Assembly (NCBI RefSeq): GCF_003050745.1
Contig: NZ_QAOF01000010.1
Coordinates: 33,072-97,071, forward strand
Origin: Sphingomonas sp. PP-CE-3G-477
Lineage (GTDB): Bacteria > Pseudomonadota > Alphaproteobacteria > Sphingomonadales > Sphingomonadaceae
Direction of reading: 5' to 3'
Length of the DNA: 64,000 bases
The notes beneath the pieces are model-generated. The model was given only the letters and a program-made list of their open reading frames with translations, was not told the origin of the DNA and did not search any database. A program made the translations under genes and the position numbers. Below are positions 43,876 to 52,912 of the stretch, one piece after another (position 1 is the stretch's first letter; every line of letters begins with the position of its first letter).

Positions 43876-44499
43876 ATGACGTTCGAACAGGATAAAACCG
43901 TGGCCGCTTCCGACACTCTTCCCGCCGTTCTGCCGCTGGTCGTCGGCATCGGCGGCACAATCGGCGGCGTCTCGTCGACCGAGCGCGCGCTGCGGATCGC
44001 GCTCGATGCGGTCGAGAAGCAGGGGTATCGCACGCAGATGTTCGGCGGCGCCGACATGGCGCGGCTGCCGCTGTACGATCCCAAGGCGACGACGCGGACG
44101 CCCGACGAACAGGCGTTCGTGGCGGCGGTGCGCGAGGCGTCCGCGGTGATCATCGCCAGCCCGGGCTATCACGGCAGCATCTCGGGCGTCGTGAAGAACG
44201 CGCTCGACCTGCTGGAGGAAACCGCGCGCGATCCCGAGCGGCCGTATCTGGCGGACATGCCGGTCGGGCTGATCGCGACGGCGTATGGTTGGCAGGCGAC
44301 GGGGAGCACGATCGCGGCGTTGCGTTCGATCGTCCATGCGTTGCGCGGGTGGCCGACGCCGTTTGCCGCTGCGATCAATACGCAGGTGACGAAGTTCGAC
44401 GACGAGGGCGGGGCAAGCGATCCTGCGGTGCTCGAGCAGTTGCGCCTGGTCGGGCGACAGGTCGCACGGTTCGCGCCGTTGTCCGAGCCGGCGAACTAG
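43876..44499 (+). CDS. NAD(P)H-dependent FMN reductase family protein
   Basis: 207 aa flavodoxin-like fold. VVGIGGTIGGVSSTERALRIAL is the phosphate-binding N-terminus, and IIASPGYHGSISGVVKNALDLLEE is the flavin-binding signature of the NADPH-dependent FMN reductase family (SsuE/ArsH/chromate reductase group). GWQATGSTIAALRSIVHALRGWPTP is the third conserved block. It would reduce flavins or quinones in the cytosol, and no partner monooxygenase is adjacent. An ATG with GGGAAAGAG upstream fits well. A family B repeat follows. Confidence 0.88.
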   Translation: MTFEQDKTVAASDTLPAVLPLVVGIGGTIGGVSSTERALRIALDAVEKQGYRTQMFGGADMARLPLYDPKATTRTPDEQAFVAAVREASAVIIASPGYHGSISGVVKNALDLLEETARDPERPYLADMPVGLIATAYGWQATGSTIAALRSIVHALRGWPTPFAAAINTQVTKFDDEGGASDPAVLEQLRLVGRQVARFAPLSEPAN

Positions 44500-44510
44500 C
44501 GCGATCTTTT

Positions 44511-44635
44511 ATCCTCCCCCGCCAGGGGGAGGTGTCGCCGTAGATGACGGAGGGGGAGGACACGGAACAGCGGTTTTCGCGTTCCTCCCCCTCCGTCTGG
44601 CAAGCGCCAGCCACCTCCCCCTCACGGGGGAGGAT
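44511..44635. repeat. Family B inverted-repeat element, copy 4
   Basis: ATCCTCCCCCGCCAGGGGGA ... CCTCCCCCTCACGGGGGAGGAT, with inner blocks GTGTCGCCGTAGATGACGG and CCGTCTGGCAAGCGCCAGCC. It lies between the convergent FMN reductase gene and the RND channel gene and probably ends both transcripts. Confidence 0.88.
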
Positions 44636-44636
44636 T

Positions 44637-46172
44637 TTACTTCAGGCCACCGCCGAGCGAGCGATAGAGTTCGACCGCGTTGCTGTCGCGGACGAGGCGC
44701 GTCGCCAGCAGGCTCTGTTGTGCGGTGTAGAGCGCACGCTGCGAATCGAGCGTGTTGAGGAACGGGTCGATCCCGGCGCGGAAGCGGAGCTGCGATAGGT
44801 TGTACGCGCCCGCCGCGTTGTCGCGCAGCGACGTCTGCGCCTCGAGCTGGCTGTTGATCGTGCCGCGACGTGCGAGTGCGTCGGTGACCTCGCGGAAGCC
44901 GGTCTGGATGCTCCGTTCGTACGTGGCCAGCATCGCGTCGCGCGTTGCCTTGGCGTATTGCAGGTTACCCTTGTTGCGACCGAAATCGAAGATCGGCTGC
45001 GTGATCGACGGCGCGACCGACCATTGCTGGCTGCCGCTGCCGAACAGGTTCGACAGGCCGAGGCTGAGCGTACCGAACGCCGCGGTGAGCGAGATGTTCG
45101 GGAAGAACGCCGCGCGCGCCGCGCCGATATTCGCGTTGGCGGCGATCAAATTGTGCTCGGCCGCGGCGACGTCCGGACGACGCAACAGCACTTCCGACGA
45201 CAGGTTGGCGGGCAAATTCTCCAGCGTCGGCGTCTTGTCCGGCATCCGCGCGGGGAGCAGGTCCTGCGTCACGGTCGTCCCGGCGAGCAGGTTCAGCGCG
45301 TTCTGGTCCTGCGCGATCAGCGTGGTGGCGTCGGCAATGTCCGAGCGCGCCTGATCATAGGTGGTGCGCGCCTGACGCACTTCGAGTTCGGACGCGATGC
45401 CGATCCGGAAGCGATCCTGCGTGAGCTTCAGCGTCTGGCCGAACGCACGCTCGGTATCCTGCGCGATCTTGAGGCGGTCCTGGTCCGCCGCCATCGTCAG
45501 CCACGCGGTCGCGGTCTCCGAGATGAGCGACACCTGGGCTGCGTTGCGGTTTTCCTCCGCCGCGAAATACGCTTCCTGCTGTGCCTGGGTCAGGTTGCGG
45601 ATGCGGCCGAAGAGATCGATTTCCCAAGCCGAGATACCGACATTGGCCGAATAGATGTCGGCGCGCCCGCTGCCCGTGACGGCCGTGCCCGCGCCGCCGG
45701 TACCACCACCGGTGCCGCCACCCGTTCCGGTACCGCCACCGACGCCGCCCGTGCCACCACCCGTGCCGCCGCCGACACCGCCTACGCCGCCGCCAACCGC
45801 ACCGAACGGCGACTTCTGGTAGGTCGCGCTGCCGGTCGCGCCGATCGTCGGAAACAGGTCCGCGCGCTGGACGCGGTATTGCGCGCGCGCCTGTGCGACG
45901 TTGGCGACCGCGATGCGGACGTCGCGGTTATTGTCGAGCGCGAGGCGGATCACGCCGCGCAGACGGTCGTCGGTAAAGAACGCCTCCCACGCGGTGTCCG
46001 CCGGCACGATCGCGTTCGCGGCGTTGCCGGCTGAATAGGCTGGCCCGGTCGGTCCGCTCGGCGCGACGGGAAGCTCCGGGCGGACGTATTTGGGGGCGAG
46101 GTTGCACCCGGCGAGCGTGAGCCCGGCGGCGAACGTGAGCGCCGTGCGGCTGGAGATCTTGGTCGAGAACAT
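44637..46172 (-). CDS. RND efflux outer-membrane channel (NodT/OprM family lipoprotein)
   Basis: 511 aa. A lipoprotein signal peptide ends in LAGC (Cys23). Two OEP repeats follow (VRIAVANVAQARAQYRVQRADLFP and LLRRPDVAAAEHNLIAANANIGAARAAFFP), the standard TolC-fold layout. Odd feature: residues ~127-163 are almost only Gly, Thr and Val (GGGVGGVGGGTGGGTGG-type repeats) between SPFGAV and TAVTGSGRADIYSANVG, where most homologues have a short loop. The protein forms the outer-membrane duct of the tripartite pump. It is 5 bp downstream of the pump gene, as third gene of the operon. Confidence 0.93.
   Translation of the reverse strand: MFSTKISSRTALTFAAGLTLAGCNLAPKYVRPELPVAPSGPTGPAYSAGNAANAIVPADTAWEAFFTDDRLRGVIRLALDNNRDVRIAVANVAQARAQYRVQRADLFPTIGATGSATYQKSPFGAVGGGVGGVGGGTGGGTGGVGGGTGTGGGTGGGTGGAGTAVTGSGRADIYSANVGISAWEIDLFGRIRNLTQAQQEAYFAAEENRNAAQVSLISETATAWLTMAADQDRLKIAQDTERAFGQTLKLTQDRFRIGIASELEVRQARTTYDQARSDIADATTLIAQDQNALNLLAGTTVTQDLLPARMPDKTPTLENLPANLSSEVLLRRPDVAAAEHNLIAANANIGAARAAFFPNISLTAAFGTLSLGLSNLFGSGSQQWSVAPSITQPIFDFGRNKGNLQYAKATRDAMLATYERSIQTGFREVTDALARRGTINSQLEAQTSLRDNAAGAYNLSQLRFRAGIDPFLNTLDSQRALYTAQQSLLATRLVRDSNAVELYRSLGGGLK
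45684..45794 (-). repeat. Gly-Thr low-complexity repeat inside the channel gene
   Basis: About 110 bp of degenerate CCG/CCACC units encode the Gly/Thr/Val run. It is in frame and has no stop codon. Repeats of this type often vary in length by slippage. Confidence 0.75.
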
Positions 46173-46177
46173 CTGGA

Positions 46178-49100
46178 TCAGGCCTCCTGCGGCCGCTGGT
46201 CGTGGGGCGGATGGCCGCCGTCACGGTTATCGTCACGGTTGCCGTCGTGGTCGGGCACCTGGTCGCGGTCCTGCCCCGAGCCGGCCTTGTCCTGCTTGAA
46301 GACGCGCTTCACGAGCAGGAAGAACAGCGGCACGAAGAAGATCGCGAGGACGGTCGCGGACAGCATGCCGCCGACCACCGCCCAGCCGATCGCGTTCTGG
46401 CCGCCGGCGCCGGCGCCGCTCGACAGTGCGAGCGGCAACACGCCGAAGATGAACGCGAACGACGTCATCAGGATCGGGCGAAGGCGAAGCTTGGCCGCCT
46501 CGACCGCGGCATCGGCCGCGTTCATCCCGTCGCCCATCTTCTCCTCGGCGAACTCGACGATTAGGATCGCGTTCTTCGCCGCCACACCGATCGTCGTGAT
46601 CAGCCCGACTTGGAGGTAGATGTCGTTGTTCAGCCCGAAGATCATCGCCGCGCCGACCGCGCCGAGGACGCCGAGTGGCACCACCAGCAGGACGGCGATC
46701 GGGATCGACCAGCTCTCGTACAGTGCGGCCAGGCAGAGGAACACGATCAGCAGCGACAGCGCATAGACCGTGGTCGACTGGCCGCCCGACAGGTTTTCCT
46801 CGTAGCTGAGCCCGGTCCACTCATAGCCGATGCCGGGGGGCAGCTTGGCCGCCATCTCCTCCATCGCCTTGATCGCGGTGCCGCTGCTGACGCCCGGCGC
46901 CGGCGAGCCCATGATCTCGAACGAGGCTACGCCGTTGTACCGTTCGAGTCGCGATGGACCGTAGTTCCAGCTCGTCGTCGAGAAGGACGAGAACGGCGCC
47001 ATCGCGTTGCTGGTCGTGCCGCGGACGTAGAAGTTGCCGAGGTCGGCGGGCGTCGTGCGGAACGGTGCGTCGGCCTGCACGAACACCTTCTTCACGCGAC
47101 CGCGGTCGATGAAGTCGTTGATGTACGCGCCACCGAACGCGGTGCTGACGGTGGTGTTGATGTCTTGCTGGCTGAGGCCGAGTGCCCCCGCCTGCGCCTG
47201 GTCGACGTTCAGTTTCAGCTGAGGCGCATCCTCGAGCCCGTTCGGGCGGACCTGCATCAGGCGCTTGTCCTGGCTGGCCATGCCGAGCAGCATGTTGCGC
47301 GCTTCGAGCAGCTTCTCGTGACCGACGCCGGCATTGTCCTTCAGCATGAAGTCGAAGCCGTTGGCGTTGCCCAGTTCCTGCACGGCGGGCGGCACGAAGC
47401 CGATCACCATGCCGGCCCGGATCCCGGCGAGCGCCTGGTTGGCGCGTGCCGCGACCGCCGCGACGCTGTTCTCCTTGCCGCTACGATCTTCCCAAGGCTT
47501 CAGCTGGATGAAGGCGATGCCGACATTCTGGCCCTGGCCGACGAAGCCGAAGCCGCTGATCGTGAAGATGCCCGCGGTGTTGGCCTTCTCGTCGATCATG
47601 AAGTGATCGCGGACCTTGTCCATCGTCCGGGCGGTCTCCTCCATCGGTGTACCCGACGGCATCGAGACCTGCGCGAACATCACGCCCTGGTCTTCCTCGG
47701 GGAGGAAGCCCGATGGCAGGCGCACGAAGATGAAGGCCATCGCGACGACGATCACAGCATAGACCAGCATCGTGCGGACCCAGCCCTTCTCGACGCGGCG
47801 CAGGCCGTTGCCATACTTGCCGACGCCCTTGTCGAAAGTGCGGTTGAACCAGCCGAAGAAGCCCTTCTTCTCGCTATGGCCTTCCTTCGCGGGCTTGAGG
47901 ATCGTCGCGCAGAGCGCGGGCGTCAGGATCAACGCGACCAGCACCGAAAGCGCCATCGACGACACGATGGTGATCGAGAACTGGCGGAAGATCACGCCGG
48001 TCGAGCCGCTGAAGAACGCCATCGGCAGGAACACAGCCGACAGAACGAGGCCGATGCCGACCAGCGCGCCGCTGATCTCGTCCATCGACTTCTTGGCGGC
48101 TTCCTTGGGGCTTAGCCCTTCCTCCTGGATCAAGCGCTCGACGTTCTCGACGACGACGATCGCGTCATCGACGAGCAGGCCGATCGCCAGCACCATGCCG
48201 AACAAGGTCAGCGTGTTGATCGTGAACCCCGCGACCTGGAGCACGGCAAGCGAGCCGAGCAACACTACCGGGACCGCGATCGTCGGGATCAGCGTCGCGC
48301 GGAAATTCTGGAGGAACAGGAACATCACGAGGAAGACGAGGACGATCGCCTCGATCAGCGTGTGGATGACCTGCTCGACCGACAGCCGCACGAACGTCGA
48401 GTTGTCGATCGGGAACGCGACCTTGACGTCGGGCGGGAACTGCTTGGCAATCCGGTTGACCTCGGCCTTGACCAGCTTGACGGTGTCGAGCGCGTTCGCA
48501 CCCGGTGCCAGCTTCACGCCGAAGCCTGCCGCCTGCTTGCCGTTATAGCGTGCCTGGAAGCTGTAGTTCTCCGAGCCCATCTCGACGCGCGCGACGTCCG
48601 ACAGGCGCACGGTCGCGCCGCTGGTTGCCGAGCGGACGATGATCGCGCGGAACTGTTCCGGCGTCTGGAGGCGCGACTGTGCGGTCACGGTGGCGTTGAG
48701 CGACTGACCCTTTACCGCGGGCAGACTGCCGACCTGACCGGCCGAGACCTGTGCGTTCTGCGCGGTCAGGGCGGAGGTGATGTCGGTGACGGTGACGCCG
48801 AGGTTCGACATCTTGAACGGGTCGACCCAGATCCGCATCGAATATTGCGCGCCGAACACCTGCGTGTCGCCGACGCCCTTGATGCGGCTGAGCGGATCCT
48901 GGAGCTTCGAGGCGATCATGTCGCCGAGATCGACCTGGTCGTGATCGCCGTTTTCCGAATAGGCGGCGATGATAAGCAGGAAGTTGGCGGTCGCCTTGGT
49001 CACGCGCAGACCGGCCTGCTGCACTTCCTGCGGCAGGAGCGGCGTCGCCTGTTGCAGCTTGTTCTGCACCTGGACCTGCGCGATGTCGGGGTCGGTCCCC

Positions 49101-49387
49101 TGCTCGAAGGTGAGCGTGATCGCGAGGTTGCCAGAGCCGTCCGAGGTCGAGGCGAAGTAGCGAAGGTTGTCGATGCCCTTCATCTGCTGCTCGATGATCT
49201 GCGTCGTCGTATTTTCGAGCGTCTGTGCGTCGGCGCCCGGATAGGACGTCGCGACCGTCACCTTGGGGGCGGCGATCTCAGGGAACTGCGCGATCGGCAG
49301 CGACCGGATCGCGAGGATACCGGCCAGCATCAGGATGATGGCGATGACCCACGCGAAGATGGGTCGATCGATGAAATAGCGTGACAT
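46178..49387 (-). CDS. RND multidrug efflux pump inner-membrane permease (AcrB/MexB type)
   Basis: 1069 aa, HAE1-type. It has MSRYFIDRPIFAWVIAIILMLAG at the N-terminus, two large periplasmic loops and twelve membrane helices. The proton-relay pair of TM4 is in GLLVDDAIVVVENVERL, and the TM10 lysine region appears in QVGLITTIGVAAKNAILIVEFA. The FPEIAAPKVTVATSYPGADAQTLE and GSGNLAITLTFEQGTDPDIAQVQVQNKLQ blocks match hydrophobic/amphiphilic efflux pumps. It expels hydrophobic drugs and dyes with proton exchange. The C-terminal ~30 residues are hydrophilic, rich in Asp/Arg/Gln. It lies between the fusion-protein and channel genes with 5-6 bp spacing. Confidence 0.96.
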   Translation of the reverse strand: MSRYFIDRPIFAWVIAIILMLAGILAIRSLPIAQFPEIAAPKVTVATSYPGADAQTLENTTTQIIEQQMKGIDNLRYFASTSDGSGNLAITLTFEQGTDPDIAQVQVQNKLQQATPLLPQEVQQAGLRVTKATANFLLIIAAYSENGDHDQVDLGDMIASKLQDPLSRIKGVGDTQVFGAQYSMRIWVDPFKMSNLGVTVTDITSALTAQNAQVSAGQVGSLPAVKGQSLNATVTAQSRLQTPEQFRAIIVRSATSGATVRLSDVARVEMGSENYSFQARYNGKQAAGFGVKLAPGANALDTVKLVKAEVNRIAKQFPPDVKVAFPIDNSTFVRLSVEQVIHTLIEAIVLVFLVMFLFLQNFRATLIPTIAVPVVLLGSLAVLQVAGFTINTLTLFGMVLAIGLLVDDAIVVVENVERLIQEEGLSPKEAAKKSMDEISGALVGIGLVLSAVFLPMAFFSGSTGVIFRQFSITIVSSMALSVLVALILTPALCATILKPAKEGHSEKKGFFGWFNRTFDKGVGKYGNGLRRVEKGWVRTMLVYAVIVVAMAFIFVRLPSGFLPEEDQGVMFAQVSMPSGTPMEETARTMDKVRDHFMIDEKANTAGIFTISGFGFVGQGQNVGIAFIQLKPWEDRSGKENSVAAVAARANQALAGIRAGMVIGFVPPAVQELGNANGFDFMLKDNAGVGHEKLLEARNMLLGMASQDKRLMQVRPNGLEDAPQLKLNVDQAQAGALGLSQQDINTTVSTAFGGAYINDFIDRGRVKKVFVQADAPFRTTPADLGNFYVRGTTSNAMAPFSSFSTTSWNYGPSRLERYNGVASFEIMGSPAPGVSSGTAIKAMEEMAAKLPPGIGYEWTGLSYEENLSGGQSTTVYALSLLIVFLCLAALYESWSIPIAVLLVVPLGVLGAVGAAMIFGLNNDIYLQVGLITTIGVAAKNAILIVEFAEEKMGDGMNAADAAVEAAKLRLRPILMTSFAFIFGVLPLALSSGAGAGGQNAIGWAVVGGMLSATVLAIFFVPLFFLLVKRVFKQDKAGSGQDRDQVPDHDGNRDDNRDGGHPPHDQRPQEA

Positions 49388-49393
49388 GGGCGG

Positions 49394-50611
49394 TTACTTC
49401 CCGGCCTGCGCGGAACTGTTGCTGGTCGCACCGGACGCGTCGCCGCCTCCGGGTGCAGCGCCGGCGGGCTTGGCGACCTGCTGCGGGGCAGCGGGCTTGA
49501 CGGTCGAGCCGGGGCGCAGGTTGAGCAGCCCCTCGACGATCAGCTTGTCGCCGGGCTTCAGGCCGCTGGTGACGATCCACTTGTCGCCGATCACGCGATC
49601 GGTGGTGACGGTGCGCTGCTCGACCTTGTTCTGTGCGTTGACGACCAGAGCGGTCGCACCGCCGCGCGGATCGCGCGTGATGCCTGCAGTGGGCGCCATG
49701 ATCGCCTGCGCACGCGTGCCCTCGACCAGCTTGGCGCGGACGTACATGCCGGGCAGCAACAGGCCGTTGGGGTTCGGGAAGCTCGCGCGCAGCGTCACCG
49801 CGCCGGTGGTCTGGTCGACCGTGACTTCGGAGAATTGCAGGCGACCCTCGATCGGATAAGTGCTGCCGTTCGGGAGGATCAGCTGGACGCGCGCGCTGCC
49901 GTCGCTGCGGGTCACGCCGCCGCTCGCCATCGCCTGCTTGAGATCGAGCAGCTGCGCCGCCGACTGGACGACGTCGACATACACCGTGTTGGTGCGCTGG
50001 ATCGTCGCGAGCGGATCGGTCTGGCCCATCTGGACCAGCGCACCGACGGTCACGAGCGATCGGCCGATGCGACCCGAGATCGGTGCCTTGATCCGCGTGA
50101 AACCGAGGTTGACGCGCGCCGACTGGACAGCCGCCTGCTGCGCTGCAACATTCGCGCGAGCCTGCTGCGCGGAGGCGGTGGCGTTGTCCGCCTCCTGCTT
50201 GCTGACCGCGTTCAGCTGGACGAGTTGGCCGTAACGCTGCGCCTGGAGGCGGGTCGCGTTGATCTGCGACTGGGCCGCGCCGAGCTGGCCCTGCGCGCTG
50301 GCGAGCGCCGCGCGGTAGGGGGCGTCCTCGATCGCGTAGAGTACCTGGCCCTTGCTGACCATCGCGCCCTCGGTGAACAGGCGATCGCGAACGACGCCGC
50401 TGACCTGCGGACGGACCTCGGAGGTCTCCACCGCGGCGATACGGCCGGGAAGCTCGGAGGTGAGGACGACCGATTCCTCGGCGACGGTGACGACGCCGAC
50501 GGTCGGCGTGGGCGGCGGCGGTGGAGCCTGCTCCTTGCTGCACGCGGTCATCAGCGCCAGCGCGGCCAGAGCCACCGTTCCCCTGAGGTTCAATTGCTGC
50601 ATGTTAAGCAT
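49394..50611 (-). CDS. RND efflux periplasmic adaptor (membrane fusion protein, AcrA/MexA type)
   Basis: 405 aa. A lipobox TAC (Cys24) in ALALMTACSKEQAPPPPPTP indicates an inner-membrane lipoprotein. The barrel-sandwich hybrid half motifs SGVVRDRLFTEGAMVSKGQVLYAIE and LGFTRIKAPISGRIGRSLVTVGALV flank a helical hairpin (ALASAQGQLGAAQSQINATRLQAQ), and the beta-barrel and membrane-proximal domains follow. The C-terminus is Pro/Ala/Gly-rich. It links the pump to the channel. The start may also be ATG 50602, and an ATG at 50653 is unlikely because it overlaps the operator. First gene of the operon, under the control of a palindrome shared with the divergent TetR gene. Confidence 0.93.
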   Translation of the reverse strand: MLNMQQLNLRGTVALAALALMTACSKEQAPPPPPTPTVGVVTVAEESVVLTSELPGRIAAVETSEVRPQVSGVVRDRLFTEGAMVSKGQVLYAIEDAPYRAALASAQGQLGAAQSQINATRLQAQRYGQLVQLNAVSKQEADNATASAQQARANVAAQQAAVQSARVNLGFTRIKAPISGRIGRSLVTVGALVQMGQTDPLATIQRTNTVYVDVVQSAAQLLDLKQAMASGGVTRSDGSARVQLILPNGSTYPIEGRLQFSEVTVDQTTGAVTLRASFPNPNGLLLPGMYVRAKLVEGTRAQAIMAPTAGITRDPRGGATALVVNAQNKVEQRTVTTDRVIGDKWIVTSGLKPGDKLIVEGLLNLRPGSTVKPAAPQQVAKPAGAAPGGGDASGATSNSSAQAGK

Positions 50612-50638
50612 CCCGACGTCGTGCAGATGAGTTTTACC

Positions 50639-50656
50639 GGAATGAACGTTCATTCC
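50639..50656. promoter_or_regulatory. Perfect palindromic TetR/AcrR-type operator
   Basis: GGAATGAACGTTCATTCC is an 18-bp perfect palindrome in the 105-bp gap between the divergent efflux operon and tetR-like gene. Its core, TGAACGTTCA, resembles operators of AcrR-like repressors. It is placed to control both promoters. I could not identify -35/-10 boxes with confidence. Confidence 0.75.
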
Positions 50657-50716
50657 GCTTGCTTTGCCCGCTATGATCGTGCGAGCGGCGGGTCAACCAA
50701 AAAACGCATCGGGAAT

Positions 50717-51307
50717 ATGATTTTGAGTGCAGTGCAGCATGAGATGGGGAGCCGGGAACGTATCGTCGCCGCGGCCCGTCATCTGTTTGCGACCCAAGGG
50801 TTTCACCAGACTCCGATGTCCGAACTGGCGGTGGCGGCGGGCGTTTCCGTCGGCCAGATTTATCGCCTTTTCACCGGCAAGAACGCGGTGATCCAGGCGA
50901 TCGTGATGGAAGATGCTGCCGCCAAGATGGCCGAGCTGCAGACGATGAACGACTCGGTCAAATCGGAACGATTCTCGATCGAGGAAGGGTTCGTCGAACT
51001 GGCGCGGCGTGCCTTGTCGAAGGGCGACGAGGCGCTGTCGTTCGAGATCATGGCGGAGGCGCATCGCAACGCCGACGTCGCCGATACGATCGCCGACCTG
51101 TGCCGCGATTTCCGCCGGATGATCCGCGAACTCGCCTGCGTCGCCAATCCGGATTTGCAGGAGAACGAACTGGAGGGCGCGGAGGAGCTGATCCTCGCCT
51201 TCATGTTCGGGCTGGGCCACCGGACGTTGTCGCGGCCGCGTTTGTCGGAGGATGAGACGGCGCGATTGACCGGGCGGATGATCCTGGCGGCGGTGCGCGC
51301 GATCTGA
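50717..51307 (+). CDS. TetR/AcrR family repressor of the RND operon
   Basis: 196 aa. The N-terminal HTH is RERIVAAARHLFATQGFHQTPMSELAVAAGVSVGQIYRLFTGKNAVIQAI, a clear TetR_N domain, and the ligand-binding domain makes up the remainder. Two start codons fit: ATG 50717 after CGGGAAT, and ATG 50744 (MGSRERIVAA), which gives a more family-like N-terminus. It is divergent from the efflux operon with an 18-bp palindrome between them, so it most likely represses the pump genes and itself and is released by a pump substrate. Confidence 0.93.
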   Translation: MILSAVQHEMGSRERIVAAARHLFATQGFHQTPMSELAVAAGVSVGQIYRLFTGKNAVIQAIVMEDAAAKMAELQTMNDSVKSERFSIEEGFVELARRALSKGDEALSFEIMAEAHRNADVADTIADLCRDFRRMIRELACVANPDLQENELEGAEELILAFMFGLGHRTLSRPRLSEDETARLTGRMILAAVRAI

Positions 51308-51310
51308 ACG

Positions 51311-51436
51311 ATCCTCCCCCGCTAGTGGGAGGTGGCTGGCACTTGCCAGACGGAGGGGGAGGTAAGGGAAAACCCTTGTTGCGTGTGCCTCCCCCTCCGC
51401 CGCCTACGGCGCCACCTCCCCCTCGCGGGGGAGGAT
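51311..51436. repeat. Family B inverted-repeat element, copy 5
   Basis: ATCCTCCCCCGCTAGTGGGA ... CCACCTCCCCCTCGCGGGGGAGGAT. In this copy the left inner block is the GGTGGCTGGCACTTGCCAGACGG form and the right is CCGCCGCCTACGGCGCCACC, opposite to other copies. It lies between the convergent tetR-like and receiver-kinase genes. Confidence 0.85.
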
Positions 51437-51443
51437 CAGAAGG

Positions 51444-52475
51444 TTACCGTACCGCCGCGCGGAGGGTGGCGCGGACGCCAATGTGGGTCGGGTCGTACTC
51501 GACGATCGACTGCAGGCTCTGCGCCATCGCGCGGATGAGCTTCGTGCCGAGACCGGTGCCGCGCGGGACGGCATCTTCGGGGATGCCACAGCCATCGTCC
51601 TCGACCGCGAGCAGGAAGACGTCGTCGTCGATCCGGCGGAGCGCGACGCGGACTTCGCCGCCGCTGTTGGGGTAGGCGTATTTGCAGGCGTTGGTGACGA
51701 GTTCGGTGACGATCACGCCCAACGACACCGCGCGGTCGGTGGGCAGGCGGATCGGCTCGGCGGCGAGGCTCAAGGCGCGGGGGAGCGCCTCGGTCGACCA
51801 GGTCTCGGCGAGTTCGTCGACCAGCGCGCCGAGATATTCCTGCATGTCGACGCTCTCGACGTCGTTGCTCGTGTAGAGTCGGCGGTGGACCTGCGCGATC
51901 GCCTGGATGCGGCGTTGCGTATCCTCCAGCGCTTCGCGTGCGGAAGGGTCGGTCAGCGCGGTCGCCTGGAGGCGGACCATTGCGGAAACGAGTTGCAGCG
52001 AGTTGGCGACGCGGTGGTTGACCTCGCCGAGCAGCGCCTCGAGCCGCGCGTTGCTGGCGCGGAGATCGGCTTCGGCGGCGGCCTTTTCGTGCTTCAGCAA
52101 CGCGCGTGCGCGCACCTGTTCGAACGAGGCGGCGAGCAGGTCGAAGAAATCGTCGCCGACCGTCTTCACGACGTAATCGGCAGCACCCGCCTTCAGCGCG
52201 GCGACCGCGATGCGGCCTTCCTCGGAGCCGGTGACGTACACGACGGGGGGCGGATCGGGCAGGCGGCGGAGCGCTTCCAATGTTTCGAGACCGTCCATGC
52301 CGGGCATGTAATGATCGACCGCGATCAGGTCGAAGCGTTCTGCCGCCGCCTTGACGACGCCTTCGGACCCGGTTTCGGCGACGGTCATCCGGTAGCCGCG
52401 GCGTTCCAGGGCACGCGCCGCCAGCCGCCGGATGCCGGCGTCGTCGTCGATGTAGAGGACGCGCGTTTCGCTCAC
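51444..52475 (-). CDS. Receiver domain-HWE/HisKA_2 hybrid histidine kinase
   Basis: 343 aa. Residues 1-120 are a receiver domain (VLYIDDDAGIRRLAARAL, phospho-acceptor Asp54 in IAVDHYMPGMDG, and the Lys in YVVKTVGDD). A coiled linker leads to a HisKA_2/HWE-type kinase with the phosphorylatable His154 in EVNHRVANSLQLVSAMV, an N-box VTELVTNACKYAYPNSGGE and G-boxes VEDDGCGIP and GTGLGTKLI. With no sensor or membrane segment, it should be driven by phosphorylation of its own receiver. GTG start overlaps the stop of the upstream response regulator gene by 4 bp. Output is unknown, and HWE kinases in this group often feed the general stress response. Confidence 0.9.
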   Translation of the reverse strand: MSETRVLYIDDDAGIRRLAARALERRGYRMTVAETGSEGVVKAAAERFDLIAVDHYMPGMDGLETLEALRRLPDPPPVVYVTGSEEGRIAVAALKAGAADYVVKTVGDDFFDLLAASFEQVRARALLKHEKAAAEADLRASNARLEALLGEVNHRVANSLQLVSAMVRLQATALTDPSAREALEDTQRRIQAIAQVHRRLYTSNDVESVDMQEYLGALVDELAETWSTEALPRALSLAAEPIRLPTDRAVSLGVIVTELVTNACKYAYPNSGGEVRVALRRIDDDVFLLAVEDDGCGIPEDAVPRGTGLGTKLIRAMAQSLQSIVEYDPTHIGVRATLRAAVR

Positions 52476-52912
52476 TCGGCCTCGGGAACCTGGATCACCG
52501 ACAGGAACAGCCCGAGCTGGCGGATCGCCTGCGCGAAACTCTCATAGTTGACCGGCTTGGTAATGTAGACGTTGCAGCCGAGATCGTAGCAGCGCTCGAT
52601 CTCGACCTTGTCGTCGGTGGTGGTGAGCACGACGACCGGCGTGCGCTTTAGCGGGCTGCCCTCCGCCTTGATCCGGGCGAGGATGTCGGTGCCGCTCATG
52701 TCGGGCAGATTCAAGTCGAGCAGGATCATCGCCGGGCCGCTTTTGGCGGGGCCATCGGCGGCGTTGAACAGGAAGTCGAGCGCGGTGGTGCCGTCGGTGA
52801 AGTGACGGATATCGTTCAGGATACCCGCGCGGCGAATGTTCTTCTCGATGAGGCGGGCATGACCCTCGTCATCCTCGATCATCACGATGCCGACGGTCTT
52901 GTGATCGTTCAT
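52472..52912 (-). CDS. Single-domain response regulator (Rcp1-like)
   Basis: 146 aa, receiver domain only. The acidic pair is in IVMIEDDEGHARLIEKNIRRAG, the phospho-acceptor Asp66 in MILLDLNLPDMSGTDIL, the switch Thr in VVVLTTTDD and the Lys in CNVYITKPVNY. It resembles the CheY-like/Rcp1 group associated with phytochrome- and CHASE3-type kinases. There is no DNA-binding domain. It probably passes phosphate between its neighbours, the CHASE3 kinase (overlap 4 bp upstream) and the receiver-HWE kinase (overlap 4 bp downstream). Confidence 0.93.
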   Translation of the reverse strand: MNDHKTVGIVMIEDDEGHARLIEKNIRRAGILNDIRHFTDGTTALDFLFNAADGPAKSGPAMILLDLNLPDMSGTDILARIKAEGSPLKRTPVVVLTTTDDKVEIERCYDLGCNVYITKPVNYESFAQAIRQLGLFLSVIQVPEAE

